From an uncultured Pedobacter sp. (lineage in GTDB: Bacteria > Bacteroidota > Bacteroidia > Sphingobacteriales > Sphingobacteriaceae), in assembly GCF_913776295.1 (NCBI RefSeq), contig NZ_CAJYOJ010000079.1, forward strand, positions 78,470 to 142,469: a stretch of DNA of 64,000 nucleotides, written 5' to 3'. The notes below the pieces were generated by a model. It was not told the origin of the DNA. It searched no databases and was given only the letters and a program-made list of their open reading frames with translations. This document shows, one piece after another, positions 27,308 through 36,809 of the stretch. The position numbers and the translations under genes were made by a program. How positions within the stretch are numbered: the stretch's first letter is position 1; the number at the start of each line of letters is the position of its first letter.

Positions 27308-28425
27308 TGAAAATTTACTTTCTTATACCTGAACATCCTGATCTGTATGATGACGGCAGCATTACGCTTGCAGAAGGATTAAGGGAAATGGGTATAGAAT
27401 TTTATGCCAACCGGAATTACTGGAAAATAAATAACTACGGCGAATACTTATTTAATTTTCATCATGCATTAGATAAAAATGAATTCGATGTGATCATCTT
27501 ATCAGATGCCTGGACCCAATATATACATTATAAAACATTTAAACACTATAGAATAGAATTACCCAAGTGGTTATTTTGTTCGACAAGAAGCTACAAGACC
27601 GTTTATATTGACAAAATGGACGGTTATAAAACATTTGGTTATTCTGATGAGGCTAGAAAATTTGATTATATTTTGCGATGCCAAAAAAACAACAAGACAT
27701 TTAATCATAGCAATATACATCCCTGGGCCTTAGGCTATCAAAAAAGAATTATTCAAGAAAGGTTGGGTATACCTATTCAAGAAAAAAAATTAGAAATTGC
27801 GGTGAACTTTTATTTTAGTCACCAGTTTTCCCATCAAATAAGAGCATTTGCGGAGAAAAACATCCTAAAAAAATTCAAGTCAATCCCACTAAATAGATTT
27901 CAAAACAAAAAAGAAGAGCCACAAAATGGCTTTAGTAGTATGATGTGGCATCAAACACTAGAAAAACACAATCCTGAATATTATCACCATATCGAAAGAA
28001 CCTTAATCAATGCGGCATTTTGTGGAGAAATGATTGCTGGTTTGCCAGATGATCCTTCAGTATATCTTATTGGGGGCAATAAGGCAAAATTGAAAAAAAT
28101 ACTATATGAAACGTTATCCTTTTTACTGGCTAAAAAGAAAAGAATAATCCAGTGGGATAGCTGGAGATTTTGGGAAACCTTAGTCTTAGGATCTGTTCCT
28201 ATGCACGTAGATCTAGAAAAATATGGCGTAGAACTACCGGTAATGCCAAATAATTGGGAGCATTACATCGGCATTGATCTCGACCATATTAAAAGGGATG
28301 TGGAAAGGATATTAGATGACCAGGAAATTATTTATAGAATAGCTGCTAATGGGAAGCCATGGGCCGAAGAAAATTATTCTCCTTTAGCATCTGCGAGAAG
28401 GTTTATTAACTTATTATCAACTTAA
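27307..28425 (+). CDS. uncharacterised glycosyltransferase-like protein (exostosin-like C-terminal half)
   Basis: Protein of 372 residues starting at GTG 27307, which overlaps the preceding TAG. The N-terminal half (KIYFLIPEHPDLYDDGS) looks like a GT-B acceptor domain. The C-terminal half contains RFWETLVLGSVPMHVDLEKY (about 297-316), a pattern like the exostosin/GT47 donor domain, where the chain after 'LGSVP' faces the nucleotide sugar. The family is therefore a guess; it could also be a Kdo- or fucosyltransferase-like enzyme. No membrane segments or signal peptide. Confidence 0.7.
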   Translation: MKIYFLIPEHPDLYDDGSITLAEGLREMGIEFYANRNYWKINNYGEYLFNFHHALDKNEFDVIILSDAWTQYIHYKTFKHYRIELPKWLFCSTRSYKTVYIDKMDGYKTFGYSDEARKFDYILRCQKNNKTFNHSNIHPWALGYQKRIIQERLGIPIQEKKLEIAVNFYFSHQFSHQIRAFAEKNILKKFKSIPLNRFQNKKEEPQNGFSSMMWHQTLEKHNPEYYHHIERTLINAAFCGEMIAGLPDDPSVYLIGGNKAKLKKILYETLSFLLAKKKRIIQWDSWRFWETLVLGSVPMHVDLEKYGVELPVMPNNWEHYIGIDLDHIKRDVERILDDQEIIYRIAANGKPWAEENYSPLASARRFINLLST

Positions 28426-29231
28426 TGTACCCACTTAAAAACTACCTAGCATTTGCCAATAACTTTTGGTCGTATCATAGCTTTTTTGTTTTACGTTATG
28501 CACGCACCAGACCTTTAAACGGCAAAGGATTAATAACAAGATTTTTGAGAAAAATGTTTCCCCTGCTCATTCTTAAATCAAATAAATTTTATGGTTTAAA
28601 ACTAGTTATCAATCCTGCCAATTTTTCTCATGTTAGGATTACTGATGAATTCTTTTTTGAAAATGTTTATAATTTGGAACTATTACCATTTAGACCCGAC
28701 TGCATAGTAGATTGTGGCGCACATATTGGAATGTTTACACTCTTAAGCAAAGGTAAATATTCGGATATTCCTATTTACATATTTGAGCCGAACGCTGAAA
28801 ATATTTCGTATATTAAAAAACAAATCAGCCTAAACAATCTTTCATTAACAACTCTTGAAGAATCTGCTGTATCTAACTATTCCGGAACTGCACTATTTGA
28901 AGCTTCTGAACTGTCGTTTGGCGGCCATTTATCTAATGATGCAAATAGCCATACTAAAACAGAGGTAAACGTAATTAATTTAAAAAAATACCTACAAAAA
29001 ATTAATGCTCAAAAACTATTAATTAAAATCGACATTGAAGGAGAAGAAGAAAATGTCATCCCTCACATTATAACCAGTTTACCTCAACAAACCGCCATAT
29101 ATTTTGAGTATCATTATGGTTTAGAAAAATTCAATAAAATCAAATCAATTTTTGAGGAAAACGGCTTTGTAGTTAAGGTTAATAGAGTTGTAGACCATAA
29201 ATATGTAGACGCTTTATCCATTCGTAATTAA
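28425..29231 (+). CDS. FkbM family methyltransferase
   Basis: SAM-dependent O-methyltransferase of 268 residues. IVDCGAHIGMFTLL (about 88-101) is motif I, YIFEPNAENI (about 112-121) motif II, and LLIKIDIEGEEENVI (about 199-213) the FkbM signature. These enzymes often methylate sugar hydroxyls in surface glycans. The start overlaps the previous stop by one base (TAATG). Confidence 0.92.
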   Translation: MYPLKNYLAFANNFWSYHSFFVLRYARTRPLNGKGLITRFLRKMFPLLILKSNKFYGLKLVINPANFSHVRITDEFFFENVYNLELLPFRPDCIVDCGAHIGMFTLLSKGKYSDIPIYIFEPNAENISYIKKQISLNNLSLTTLEESAVSNYSGTALFEASELSFGGHLSNDANSHTKTEVNVINLKKYLQKINAQKLLIKIDIEGEEENVIPHIITSLPQQTAIYFEYHYGLEKFNKIKSIFEENGFVVKVNRVVDHKYVDALSIRN

Positions 29232-30392
29232 TTGAAAAACTACCCCAAAATATTATTTATTGCAGACGAGATTCCACAATCGATCAACGCTAGCTCTATT
29301 CAATTTTATAGGCTATTTAAAAATTACCCTTCAGACAGATTGATTGTTTTCGGCAAGAAACCGGATCCCAAGGCCAAAACGTTAAACTGCCCATATTATG
29401 AACTAAAATATGTATTTCTAGAGCGTTTACGTTTGTCAAGGTTTACATCCTTATTATCAGACCTGCAAGCCATGGAATTTCTGGCGCCTATGTTGCCCCA
29501 AAGTTTGGTAGAAGTGGCCAATGCCTTCAAGCCAGACTTAGTAGTAAGTCTAATGCAACACCTAACCTATTACTATCCAGCCTATCGATTTGCAAAAAAG
29601 GAAAAACTCCCTTTCATCTTATTTTGCCACGATGACGTAGAAGAGTTTTCAAGGATACATGGAGGATTTAAAAGAAAGTTGTTACAACTTAATGGTCAAA
29701 TCTATAGATCGGCATCCAAACGGATTTGCATTAGTCCGGAAATGGCTATCCAATGGAAGGCCAAATACGGTGCCGATGGTGATTTCCTATATCCTGTCGC
29801 GTCTAGCACGTTGACGGCCAAAGAGATCGATCTTGATAGCCTGATGCCCAAAAAAGAGCTCAAAATAGGCTATGCAGGTTCATTGGCTTACGGATATAAA
29901 GAGGGCATTGATGAAATAAAACCGATACTTCAGAAAACGGGTACCGTGCTAAAAATATATAGGGATGAAAATAATTTGCTACCGGCGTCAGAAAATTTGG
30001 AATATGCCGGTTTCTCTAGAACCGCAGAAGAAACTTTTGAAAGAATAAAAAATGAATGTGATGCAGTTATCCTTCCCTACTCTTCAGAGCAACGTTTCAA
30101 AGCACTTTACAGCACGCACTTTCCGAGCAAAATTGCAGAGTATGTTTTGTTAGGGATGCCCGTTATCATAACAGGTCCTGATTATGCCAATGGTCTAAAA
30201 TGGGCGAAAACAAAAAAAGGTATTTTTTTTGGCAACTCGTCTTCTTTACCTGATATTTTAACAGATCTAAAGCAGAATGTATCCAAGCTAAAAAAAACAC
30301 TGGTAGCTTTGAGAGACATCAAAGATTTTAACCATAATCAGATCAAAAGCAAATTTCTGAAGCTCATTGATGAAGCCAGAAAAACGGATTAG
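29232..30392 (+). CDS. GT4-like glycosyltransferase
   Basis: GT-B type transferase of 386 residues. KILFIADEIPQSINASSIQF opens the acceptor half, and FILFCHDDVEEFSRIHGGF marks its interdomain side. The donor half has IGYAGSLAYGYKEGI and FPSKIAEYVLLGMPVIITG. The start is TTG at 29232 directly after the previous stop. A 179-nt gap follows before the next gene, the largest break in this part of the cluster. Confidence 0.82.
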   Translation: MKNYPKILFIADEIPQSINASSIQFYRLFKNYPSDRLIVFGKKPDPKAKTLNCPYYELKYVFLERLRLSRFTSLLSDLQAMEFLAPMLPQSLVEVANAFKPDLVVSLMQHLTYYYPAYRFAKKEKLPFILFCHDDVEEFSRIHGGFKRKLLQLNGQIYRSASKRICISPEMAIQWKAKYGADGDFLYPVASSTLTAKEIDLDSLMPKKELKIGYAGSLAYGYKEGIDEIKPILQKTGTVLKIYRDENNLLPASENLEYAGFSRTAEETFERIKNECDAVILPYSSEQRFKALYSTHFPSKIAEYVLLGMPVIITGPDYANGLKWAKTKKGIFFGNSSSLPDILTDLKQNVSKLKKTLVALRDIKDFNHNQIKSKFLKLIDEARKTD

Positions 30393-30571
30393 CATGATGA
30401 CTGCTCAAGGGATTTCATCATATTATCGTTAACAGCTAGCTATTTTATTTTAAATTAACAACTTCATTTTAGCTATCTACACTTTATTGATTAGGTAGAT
30501 ATTCTACTCTATCTACTTACTTTGTAGAGGTATAAAGATAATTTTATCAAAAAATCGCTCACAAAAACCAG
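30393..30571. promoter_or_regulatory. candidate internal promoter region with repeated CTATCTAC motifs
   Basis: CTATCTAC occurs at 30473-30480 and again at 30509-30516, with its partial inverse GTAGATA at 30495-30501 between them. The first copy and the inverse can pair as a 7-bp stem. No gene is seen. The spacing inside an otherwise tightly packed operon suggests a secondary promoter or operator. Confidence 0.35.
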
Positions 30572-31480
30572 ATGGTCGTTGCTATTTCCTTAATTATTCC
30601 AACCCTCAATAGAAGGCAAGCGTTACATCGAACGATAGAGAGCATCTCGGTTCAAGAATACCAACCAGATGAGATTTTGATTATAGATGCCTCGACTCAT
30701 TTTGTGAATGAAAGTTATACTTTTAAACAGCTTTTCCCTAATTTAAAAAGCAACATCTTGCACCTACCCGCCCGGCAAAAAGGGTCTGCCAAGCAACGCA
30801 ATTACGGAGTGGAAATAGCAAAAAACGAGATCATCGGATTTGCTGATGACGATATCCTTCTAGAGAAAAAATGTATTGAAAATTTATATCGAGGTTTAAC
30901 GGAAAATGAAAGTTGTGGAGGGATAAATGCCATTATTAGCAACCAGTCGTTCAGTCCATTGGGAATGATCAGTAAAATGGTATATTGGACAATGGGGATC
31001 AATACCAACGAAACTTTATACGGAAAATGCGTAGGTCCGGTGATTACGTTTTTGCCAGCATATCTACAGGAGGTTGATGTGATAAAGGTCGATTGGCTAA
31101 ATACCACCTGCACATTATATCGCAAAGAGGCATTGCCAAATCCGGTGTTCGACGAGCATTTTACAGGCTATTCATTAATGGAAGATTTAGCGCTTTCGCT
31201 AAGGGTTGGCCAAAACTGGACCTTGCTTAATTCGCCACGCGCAGTAATTTATCATGATAGTCAACCTGGTGAAGAAAAAAATAACCTCCTTATTATGGGA
31301 GAAATGGATTTAGTAAATAGATACTACATTATGAAATACATTTTGCATCATAGTTCGTTTAAACATAAATTACAGTTGTTATTGCAGCAAGTTTTCAGTG
31401 GGATAGCCACAAAGCAGATTTTTAAGCTGACATATTGGAAAGCAAAAATGAATGCACTCCAAAAAATACGATCGCTTTAA
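30572..31480 (+). CDS. GT2 family glycosyltransferase
   Basis: GT-A transferase of 302 residues. SLIIPTLNRRQALHRTI, ILIIDAS and FADDDILLE (the DXD motif) are followed by a long acceptor domain with MEDLALSLRVG. No membrane segments are obvious. The 3' end overlaps the next gene by up to 29 nt depending on the start chosen there. Confidence 0.9.
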   Translation: MVVAISLIIPTLNRRQALHRTIESISVQEYQPDEILIIDASTHFVNESYTFKQLFPNLKSNILHLPARQKGSAKQRNYGVEIAKNEIIGFADDDILLEKKCIENLYRGLTENESCGGINAIISNQSFSPLGMISKMVYWTMGINTNETLYGKCVGPVITFLPAYLQEVDVIKVDWLNTTCTLYRKEALPNPVFDEHFTGYSLMEDLALSLRVGQNWTLLNSPRAVIYHDSQPGEEKNNLLIMGEMDLVNRYYIMKYILHHSSFKHKLQLLLQQVFSGIATKQIFKLTYWKAKMNALQKIRSL

Positions 31481-32369
31481 CTTGAAAGTACTCATTGGTA
31501 TTACCACAAAAAACAGAGCACAAATCTTGCAAAAGGCAATCGATTCTGCACTGTCACAAGACTATCAAAACAAGGAGGTATGGGTTTTTAACGATGCGTC
31601 GACAGATGATACCTGTTTGCTGCAAAGCCAATATCCACAGGTTAATTGGGTTACCTCCGCAGAATCAAAAGGCTTGATGTATGCCAGGAACCTATTTATG
31701 AATCAAACAGGGTTCGAACTTTTTTGTAGCCTAGACGATGACGCCTGGTTTCTCAAACCGGATTCCTTGTCGAGAGCCGTCCAATTTTTTGAAAATGATA
31801 TCCGGATCGCAGCAATTGGTTTTGATATGCTTGACCAGCAAAGCAGCTTACTATCAGTTGCCGAAAAAAACATTTCGATAACGAATAGCTATATAGGCTG
31901 CGGTCATGTAATACGCTGCAGCGTTGCGCGCCAGGTGGGCTTGTATACCTTGGCCCCCGGCTACTATGGAAGCGAAGAAAAGGATCTTTGCTTAAGGCTC
32001 ATTGACAGCAATTATCTCGTTTTAAAATATAATGGTGAATATGTATGGCATGACAAGACCAATATTGAACGCGACTTGCAACTGCAGCACAGGTCGGGTG
32101 TATGCAACGACCTAGTTTTTGCGTACAGAAGAACACCGTTACTTTATCTTATGCCGGCCATTTTTTCAAAAATCATCAAACAGTTCCTATTTGCTTTTAA
32201 TTATAAGAAAACCAGTCTTGGTTCCAGTACAGCAAAAGGAATATTTGACTTTCTTGTTTGGCTCATGACTCAAAAAACGCTTAGAAAGGCTGTATCAGTC
32301 AAGGGATTCAAAAAATACCAAGCTTATAAAAATCATGGAAAGATATATTTGGGAAGCACTTTTATTTAA
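31452..32369 (+). CDS. GT2 family glycosyltransferase
   Basis: GT-A transferase of up to 305 residues: VLIGITTKNRAQILQKAI, VWVFNDASTDDT and CSLDDDAWF as the DXD motif. ATG 31452 gives ten residues ahead of the first strand. TTG 31482, two bases after the previous stop codon, gives MKVLIGITT and fits the stop-adjacent TTG/GTG starts used by neighbouring genes, so it may be the real start. The 3' end overlaps the acyltransferase gene by 35 nt. Confidence 0.88.
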   Translation: MHSKKYDRFNLKVLIGITTKNRAQILQKAIDSALSQDYQNKEVWVFNDASTDDTCLLQSQYPQVNWVTSAESKGLMYARNLFMNQTGFELFCSLDDDAWFLKPDSLSRAVQFFENDIRIAAIGFDMLDQQSSLLSVAEKNISITNSYIGCGHVIRCSVARQVGLYTLAPGYYGSEEKDLCLRLIDSNYLVLKYNGEYVWHDKTNIERDLQLQHRSGVCNDLVFAYRRTPLLYLMPAIFSKIIKQFLFAFNYKKTSLGSSTAKGIFDFLVWLMTQKTLRKAVSVKGFKKYQAYKNHGKIYLGSTFI

Positions 32370-32892
32370 AAAAAGCATCGGATTGAAAAGCAGAGTTAAA
32401 ATACTACTTTACAAAGCATTAGGACTTAAATTAGGTAAAAGAAACCGATTTGAAAATGGTAGAATTCGAAGAGCCACGCAAATTGAATTAGGAGCACATA
32501 ATGCCTTTACTTCAGGTTACATGCTTTGGCCCGAAGATGCACCTTTCAAAGGCAAAAGAATCAAGATTGGCAATTACAATTATTTCAACAGGAACGTGAT
32601 GATCGATGCCTGCGGTAGCATTGAAATTGGAGACAATAATATGTTTGGTCCAGATATTTACATTACCGATTCAAACCATAGCTACAACGGCCAAGTATCT
32701 CCAAAGGAACTGCCGATGCAAAAAGGCAAAGTAATAATTGGAAACAATTGTTGGCTTGGCGCCAAAGTGGTTATATTAAAAAATGTGACACTTGGCGATA
32801 ACTGCGTTGTGGGTGCAGGTGCCATAGTGACTAAAAGCTTTCCATCAGGCAGTGTGATTGCTGGCGTTCCGGCCAAGATTATAAAAGGATAA
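32335..32892 (+). CDS. hexapeptide-repeat (LbH) acyltransferase
   Basis: Left-handed beta-helix acetyltransferase of 185 residues. Hexapeptide-type turns run through the middle (IKIGNYNYFN, IEIGDNNMFG, VIIGNNCWLGAKVVILKNV), the catalytic-type His is in DSNHSYNG (about 113-120) and the ending IAGVPAKIIKG is typical of WcaF/WbbJ-like sugar O-acetyltransferases. It would add acetyl groups to a repeat unit. It overlaps the next start by 1 nt. Confidence 0.92.
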   Translation: MERYIWEALLFKKSIGLKSRVKILLYKALGLKLGKRNRFENGRIRRATQIELGAHNAFTSGYMLWPEDAPFKGKRIKIGNYNYFNRNVMIDACGSIEIGDNNMFGPDIYITDSNHSYNGQVSPKELPMQKGKVIIGNNCWLGAKVVILKNVTLGDNCVVGAGAIVTKSFPSGSVIAGVPAKIIKG

Positions 32893-34124
32893 TGCCAATT
32901 AAAGTAAGCGTAATTCATCCCGGAACACAACATGCGCCTAATTTGGCCAAAGTACTTGGCAAATTAAACCTCTTGCTGTATTTTGTCACAGCCGTAGGTT
33001 GGACATCCGAAAGTCTTTTCATACGCCTGTTAAAGAAATGCAATACACCTTTATATAAAAAACTGCTTAACAGAACCTTCAAAATAGAAAAGCGCAAACT
33101 GGTAACCTATCCTTTTGCCGAGCTACGCTTACATTTGATGCCCAAGCAAAAGGATATTCGTGAAGCGGAACAATATATTTATAAAAGGAATGCGTTCTTT
33201 CAAAATGCAGTTAACAAAGCCATTATTAAACGATCTGACGTATTAATCGGTTTTGACACTTCTTCGTGGATTATTGCCAAAAGGGCTAAAGAGAAAAATA
33301 AAAAATTTATACTAGATCAAACTATCGGACATCCATCATCCAAACACAATATCTTTACAGAACTAAACAATAAATATCCGAAATGGGGTTTAAATAACGA
33401 CCTTTCTCCTAAGTCTGAAGATTTGCTCCAACTGGAAGCTGCCGAACATGCCATAGCTGATGCAATTGTTGTACCTAGTCACTTCGTTAAAGACACACTC
33501 GTATTAAATGGCGTTTCACCAGATAAAATATACCTCAATCCTTTTGGTGTCGATCATGATTTATTTGCTGACTTCAATCAAAGAGATTACAAAGCTCAAA
33601 CTTTAAAATTTTTATTTGTTGGTTCCATCAATGTCCGTAAAGGTATACCTGATTTATTGCAGGCATGGGAGGAGTTGAAGCTAAAAAATGCCGAGTTGAT
33701 CCTAGTAGGAACTAATCAAATACCTGCCCTTGCAGAGGCTGAATTTATAGACCCAACCATTAGGTTTCTGGGCCGGATAGAGAAAAATAAACTTCCAGAA
33801 ATTTATAATGATGCCCATGTATTTGTTTTTCCAAGCTATTTTGAAGGCTTGGCACAGGTTCAACTCGAGGCGTTAAGTTGTGGCCTACCGGTTATCGGCT
33901 CCACAAATTCAGGGGCGAAAGATTTTATTATTGATGGTAAGAATGGTTTCGTGATCGAGCCAGGAGACCTAAATGCTTTAAAAAAAGCAATCGATTTCTT
34001 TATACAGAACCGTGATAAATTAGCAGAAATGTCGAAAAATGCAACAGAAAGTGCAAAAGAATTTAGCTGGGAGAATTATGGAAAACAATGGAAAACGATT
34101 ATCGAAAAAGTAATGCTACTTTAA
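32892..34124 (+). CDS. GT4 family glycosyltransferase
   Basis: GT-B transferase of 410 residues. The acceptor half includes IAKRAKEKNKKFILDQTIGHP. The donor half has LKFLFVGSINVRKGIPDLL and the EX7E motif in FPSYFEGLAQVQLEALSCG, then IIDGKNGFVIEPGD. These are standard GT4 signatures (RfaB-like). The start overlaps the acyltransferase stop, and the next gene begins 1 nt after its own stop. Confidence 0.93.
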   Translation: MPIKVSVIHPGTQHAPNLAKVLGKLNLLLYFVTAVGWTSESLFIRLLKKCNTPLYKKLLNRTFKIEKRKLVTYPFAELRLHLMPKQKDIREAEQYIYKRNAFFQNAVNKAIIKRSDVLIGFDTSSWIIAKRAKEKNKKFILDQTIGHPSSKHNIFTELNNKYPKWGLNNDLSPKSEDLLQLEAAEHAIADAIVVPSHFVKDTLVLNGVSPDKIYLNPFGVDHDLFADFNQRDYKAQTLKFLFVGSINVRKGIPDLLQAWEELKLKNAELILVGTNQIPALAEAEFIDPTIRFLGRIEKNKLPEIYNDAHVFVFPSYFEGLAQVQLEALSCGLPVIGSTNSGAKDFIIDGKNGFVIEPGDLNALKKAIDFFIQNRDKLAEMSKNATESAKEFSWENYGKQWKTIIEKVMLL

Positions 34125-34125
34125 T

Positions 34126-35292
34126 TTGAACACAATAATCTTAAATTCGCACCCGATACAATATCTCGCGCCACTCTATAAATATTGGTCTGAAAATGCA
34201 GGTAATCTCGAGGTCTGGTATTGTTCCGACGAAAGTCTATCAAGCAACCATGATCCAGGATTTAACAAAAAAATCAAATGGGATATTAATCTCTTAGAAG
34301 GATATTCGTATAGGTTTTTTAGAAACTATTCGCCAATAGCTTCTATCCATAAAGGCTTTTTTGGATTAATAAACTTTGGTGTAATAAAGGCTCTTTCCAA
34401 AGAACCCAAAAGTTTAATCGTGGTCCATGGATGGGGCTACCTCACTCATGTACTTACCCTATTTTTCGCCTGGTTTTATGGTCATAAAGTTGCCTTAAGA
34501 GGGGAAACACCCAATATACAGGAGGATTTGAAGCCCAGGTTTCCAACCCTACTTAAACACGCCTACCTGCGTTTTCTGTTTTTCTTTGTCGGAACATTTC
34601 TATATATAGGCAAAGAGAACAAAAAGTTTTATATACGACTGGGTCAAAAACAAAAAAAATTTGTTTTTGCACCTTATTGCGTCGATAATGCCAGATTTCA
34701 GCGTGAAGCAGGTTTGCTGCTTAAAGATGAAGCCAAAACATTATTCGGCATTGCTCCTGAGAATTTTACTATACTTTTTTGCGGAAAATACATTTATAAA
34801 AAGAGACCGCTTGATTTGCTTAAAGCTTTCAAATTGGCCAATATTGCGAACGCTACTTTAGTTATGGTCGGCGAGGGAGAATTAAGGTTAGAAATGGAGG
34901 CTTACATCCGCGCCAATCATTTGCAAGAACAAGTAATATTAACTGGTTTCATCAATCAATCAGACCTCTATAAATATTACCGTGCCGCAGACGTATTTGT
35001 GATGTGTTCAGGCCTGGGAGAAACTTGGGGGCTTTCGGTAAATGAAGCTATGAATTTCGGATTGCCGTTAATCATATCTGATATTACAGGCTGTTCATCA
35101 GATCTTGTTAAATCAAATGGATATGTGTACCCGTGTGGTGATGTCAGTAAGCTTGCTTCCTTAATTTTGAGGATAGCAAATAATAACATCGAAAAAAACA
35201 CAAAAATGTCTAAAGAATCTTTAAAAATTATAAAAAACTATAGTTTTGAAGTCGTTGTTGCTAATAATAAAACAATGACTAGTCAATGCTGA
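34126..35292 (+). CDS. GT4 family glycosyltransferase
   Basis: GT-B transferase of 388 residues. It begins NTIILNSHPIQYLAPLYKYW, a common N-terminus in capsule GT4 enzymes, and the donor half has LFCGKYIYKKRPLDLLKAF and MCSGLGETWGLSVNEAMNFG (EX7E region). The start is TTG at 34126 directly after the previous stop. It closes the A+T-rich glycosyltransferase block; a 72-nt gap follows before the Wzy-like gene. Confidence 0.92.
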   Translation: MNTIILNSHPIQYLAPLYKYWSENAGNLEVWYCSDESLSSNHDPGFNKKIKWDINLLEGYSYRFFRNYSPIASIHKGFFGLINFGVIKALSKEPKSLIVVHGWGYLTHVLTLFFAWFYGHKVALRGETPNIQEDLKPRFPTLLKHAYLRFLFFFVGTFLYIGKENKKFYIRLGQKQKKFVFAPYCVDNARFQREAGLLLKDEAKTLFGIAPENFTILFCGKYIYKKRPLDLLKAFKLANIANATLVMVGEGELRLEMEAYIRANHLQEQVILTGFINQSDLYKYYRAADVFVMCSGLGETWGLSVNEAMNFGLPLIISDITGCSSDLVKSNGYVYPCGDVSKLASLILRIANNNIEKNTKMSKESLKIIKNYSFEVVVANNKTMTSQC

Positions 35293-35364
35293 AAATTTGT
35301 GATAAGATTTTTAACAATACAAATATCTTAATCACTCTAATAAATCCATTATTAAAGATTATTG

Positions 35365-36792
35365 ATGCATAATAATCCAACTAAACTCATCCTCCTACTG
35401 CATTTCCCTGTACTGGTTTCTTATATATTGATTAATAGCCCGATCATATCGTATTTTATTGCCTGGTTTGGTTCGCTTTTTATTTTTTATACTACCATAT
35501 TATCTCCGGCAGCCATTATTAAAACCGATCTGCCTATCCATAAACAGATTATGCGGCCCATATTCCTGCTGCAACTCATTTTTGCTGGATTTATGTGTGT
35601 CACGTCTGTATTTTATTTTATGGATCATTTGGGCTATAGGTATTTAACCGCCATCAATTATGGCGCACAATTTAAAGAAAACGAACAAACCATGTTGATT
35701 GCCAGCTGCCAGCGCATGAGTTTATTGGCACATGCTGCATTGGTTACGGGTATGCTGTTGGTTCAAAAACACAACATCAAGCTTAAAAGTGCTAAGTCTT
35801 TTGAAAGTGACGAATTTCTCATCTGGTTAGGCATCATTGTATTTAGCATTGGCTCACTAACACAACGTTTCCCTGGCCTCAACCAAATTGCCATCCCACT
35901 CACTATCGTTGGTATATCATGCGCAGCAGTATTATTTGTTAAAGGCGTTAACTCCAAAAATATAAGATACCTGGGCATTGGTGCCAGCATATTCGTTATC
36001 AACTTTTTACACGCTTCTTTATCCGGCTATAAAGAACCCATTATCATCAACGTGATTGTGATAGCCTGCGTTTTTTTCCCTTATTATAAAAAACTGATAC
36101 TTTATGTAACTATTCCAGTTGCATATGTTCTCGTTTATTTTTTACCAACATACAACAATACGGTTCGGCAGAGCTGGAGCGGTGAGGTAAGTGCAGAAGA
36201 AGCACAGCATCAAGCATTTGAAAATTTGAATGCAAAAAATGAGGAACAGATTGAAGAAACAAACTGGAGCTTTATGACGAAGCGCTTAAGCGAAATAGAA
36301 ATGTTTACCCAATTTGTAGATTATGTGCCTGAGCACCATCCATATTATGACTGGGAAATAATTGAAAATTCTTTGGAGGGATTAATTCCCAGAGTTTTCT
36401 GGGCTGGAAAACCCAATATGGAAACGGTTTCCATGCAGAGGGTTTATGATGCAGGAGTGGCAAATCAAATGTCATCCGTCTCCGCGAAAACACGTCCCGT
36501 TGTAGATGCCTATTTAAGCTTCGGCATACCTGGAGTCTTCTTTTTTATGCTGCTTTATGGCATGCTGGTGCAACACTTATCAGACAAAGCCGAGGAAATA
36601 TTCGGTGGTTACGAACTGGGATGTGTCATTATGTTTAACAGCATTTTCCAGGGGCTATGGCGTGGAAATAATTTCGAATTTATGTTCAATAACATCTTTT
36701 GGGGTTATGTAATCATGTGGTTTCTTTTTGCTTTGCTGAGAACAATAAAAGTATTAAAGCCGGTATTTGATCAGCTGGATGAATTAGTTTAG
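35365..36792 (+). CDS. Wzy-like polysaccharide polymerase of an exosortase-associated module
   Basis: Polytopic membrane protein of about 475 residues with at least ten hydrophobic segments and a large loop (about 275-370) containing LIPRVFWAGKPN, a pattern typical of O-antigen/oligosaccharide repeat-unit polymerases. I start at ATG 35365; a TTG one codon upstream is possible. Together with the next four genes it forms an apparently self-contained block (polymerase, GT, GT2, exosortase, acyltransferase). I recall NCBI names such as 'exosortase Y-associated Wzy-like protein' for similar proteins, but that is from memory. A Wzx flippase role is less likely because of the central loop. Confidence 0.75.
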   Translation: MHNNPTKLILLLHFPVLVSYILINSPIISYFIAWFGSLFIFYTTILSPAAIIKTDLPIHKQIMRPIFLLQLIFAGFMCVTSVFYFMDHLGYRYLTAINYGAQFKENEQTMLIASCQRMSLLAHAALVTGMLLVQKHNIKLKSAKSFESDEFLIWLGIIVFSIGSLTQRFPGLNQIAIPLTIVGISCAAVLFVKGVNSKNIRYLGIGASIFVINFLHASLSGYKEPIIINVIVIACVFFPYYKKLILYVTIPVAYVLVYFLPTYNNTVRQSWSGEVSAEEAQHQAFENLNAKNEEQIEETNWSFMTKRLSEIEMFTQFVDYVPEHHPYYDWEIIENSLEGLIPRVFWAGKPNMETVSMQRVYDAGVANQMSSVSAKTRPVVDAYLSFGIPGVFFFMLLYGMLVQHLSDKAEEIFGGYELGCVIMFNSIFQGLWRGNNFEFMFNNIFWGYVIMWFLFALLRTIKVLKPVFDQLDELV

Positions 36793-36809
36793 CGATAAGG
36801 ATTAGATGG

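Noticed and set aside
35365..36792. Wzx flippase reading of the polytopic protein
   Set aside because: The large central loop with IPRVFWAGKPN and segment layout fit a Wzy-type polymerase better than a MATE-like 12-14 segment flippase.
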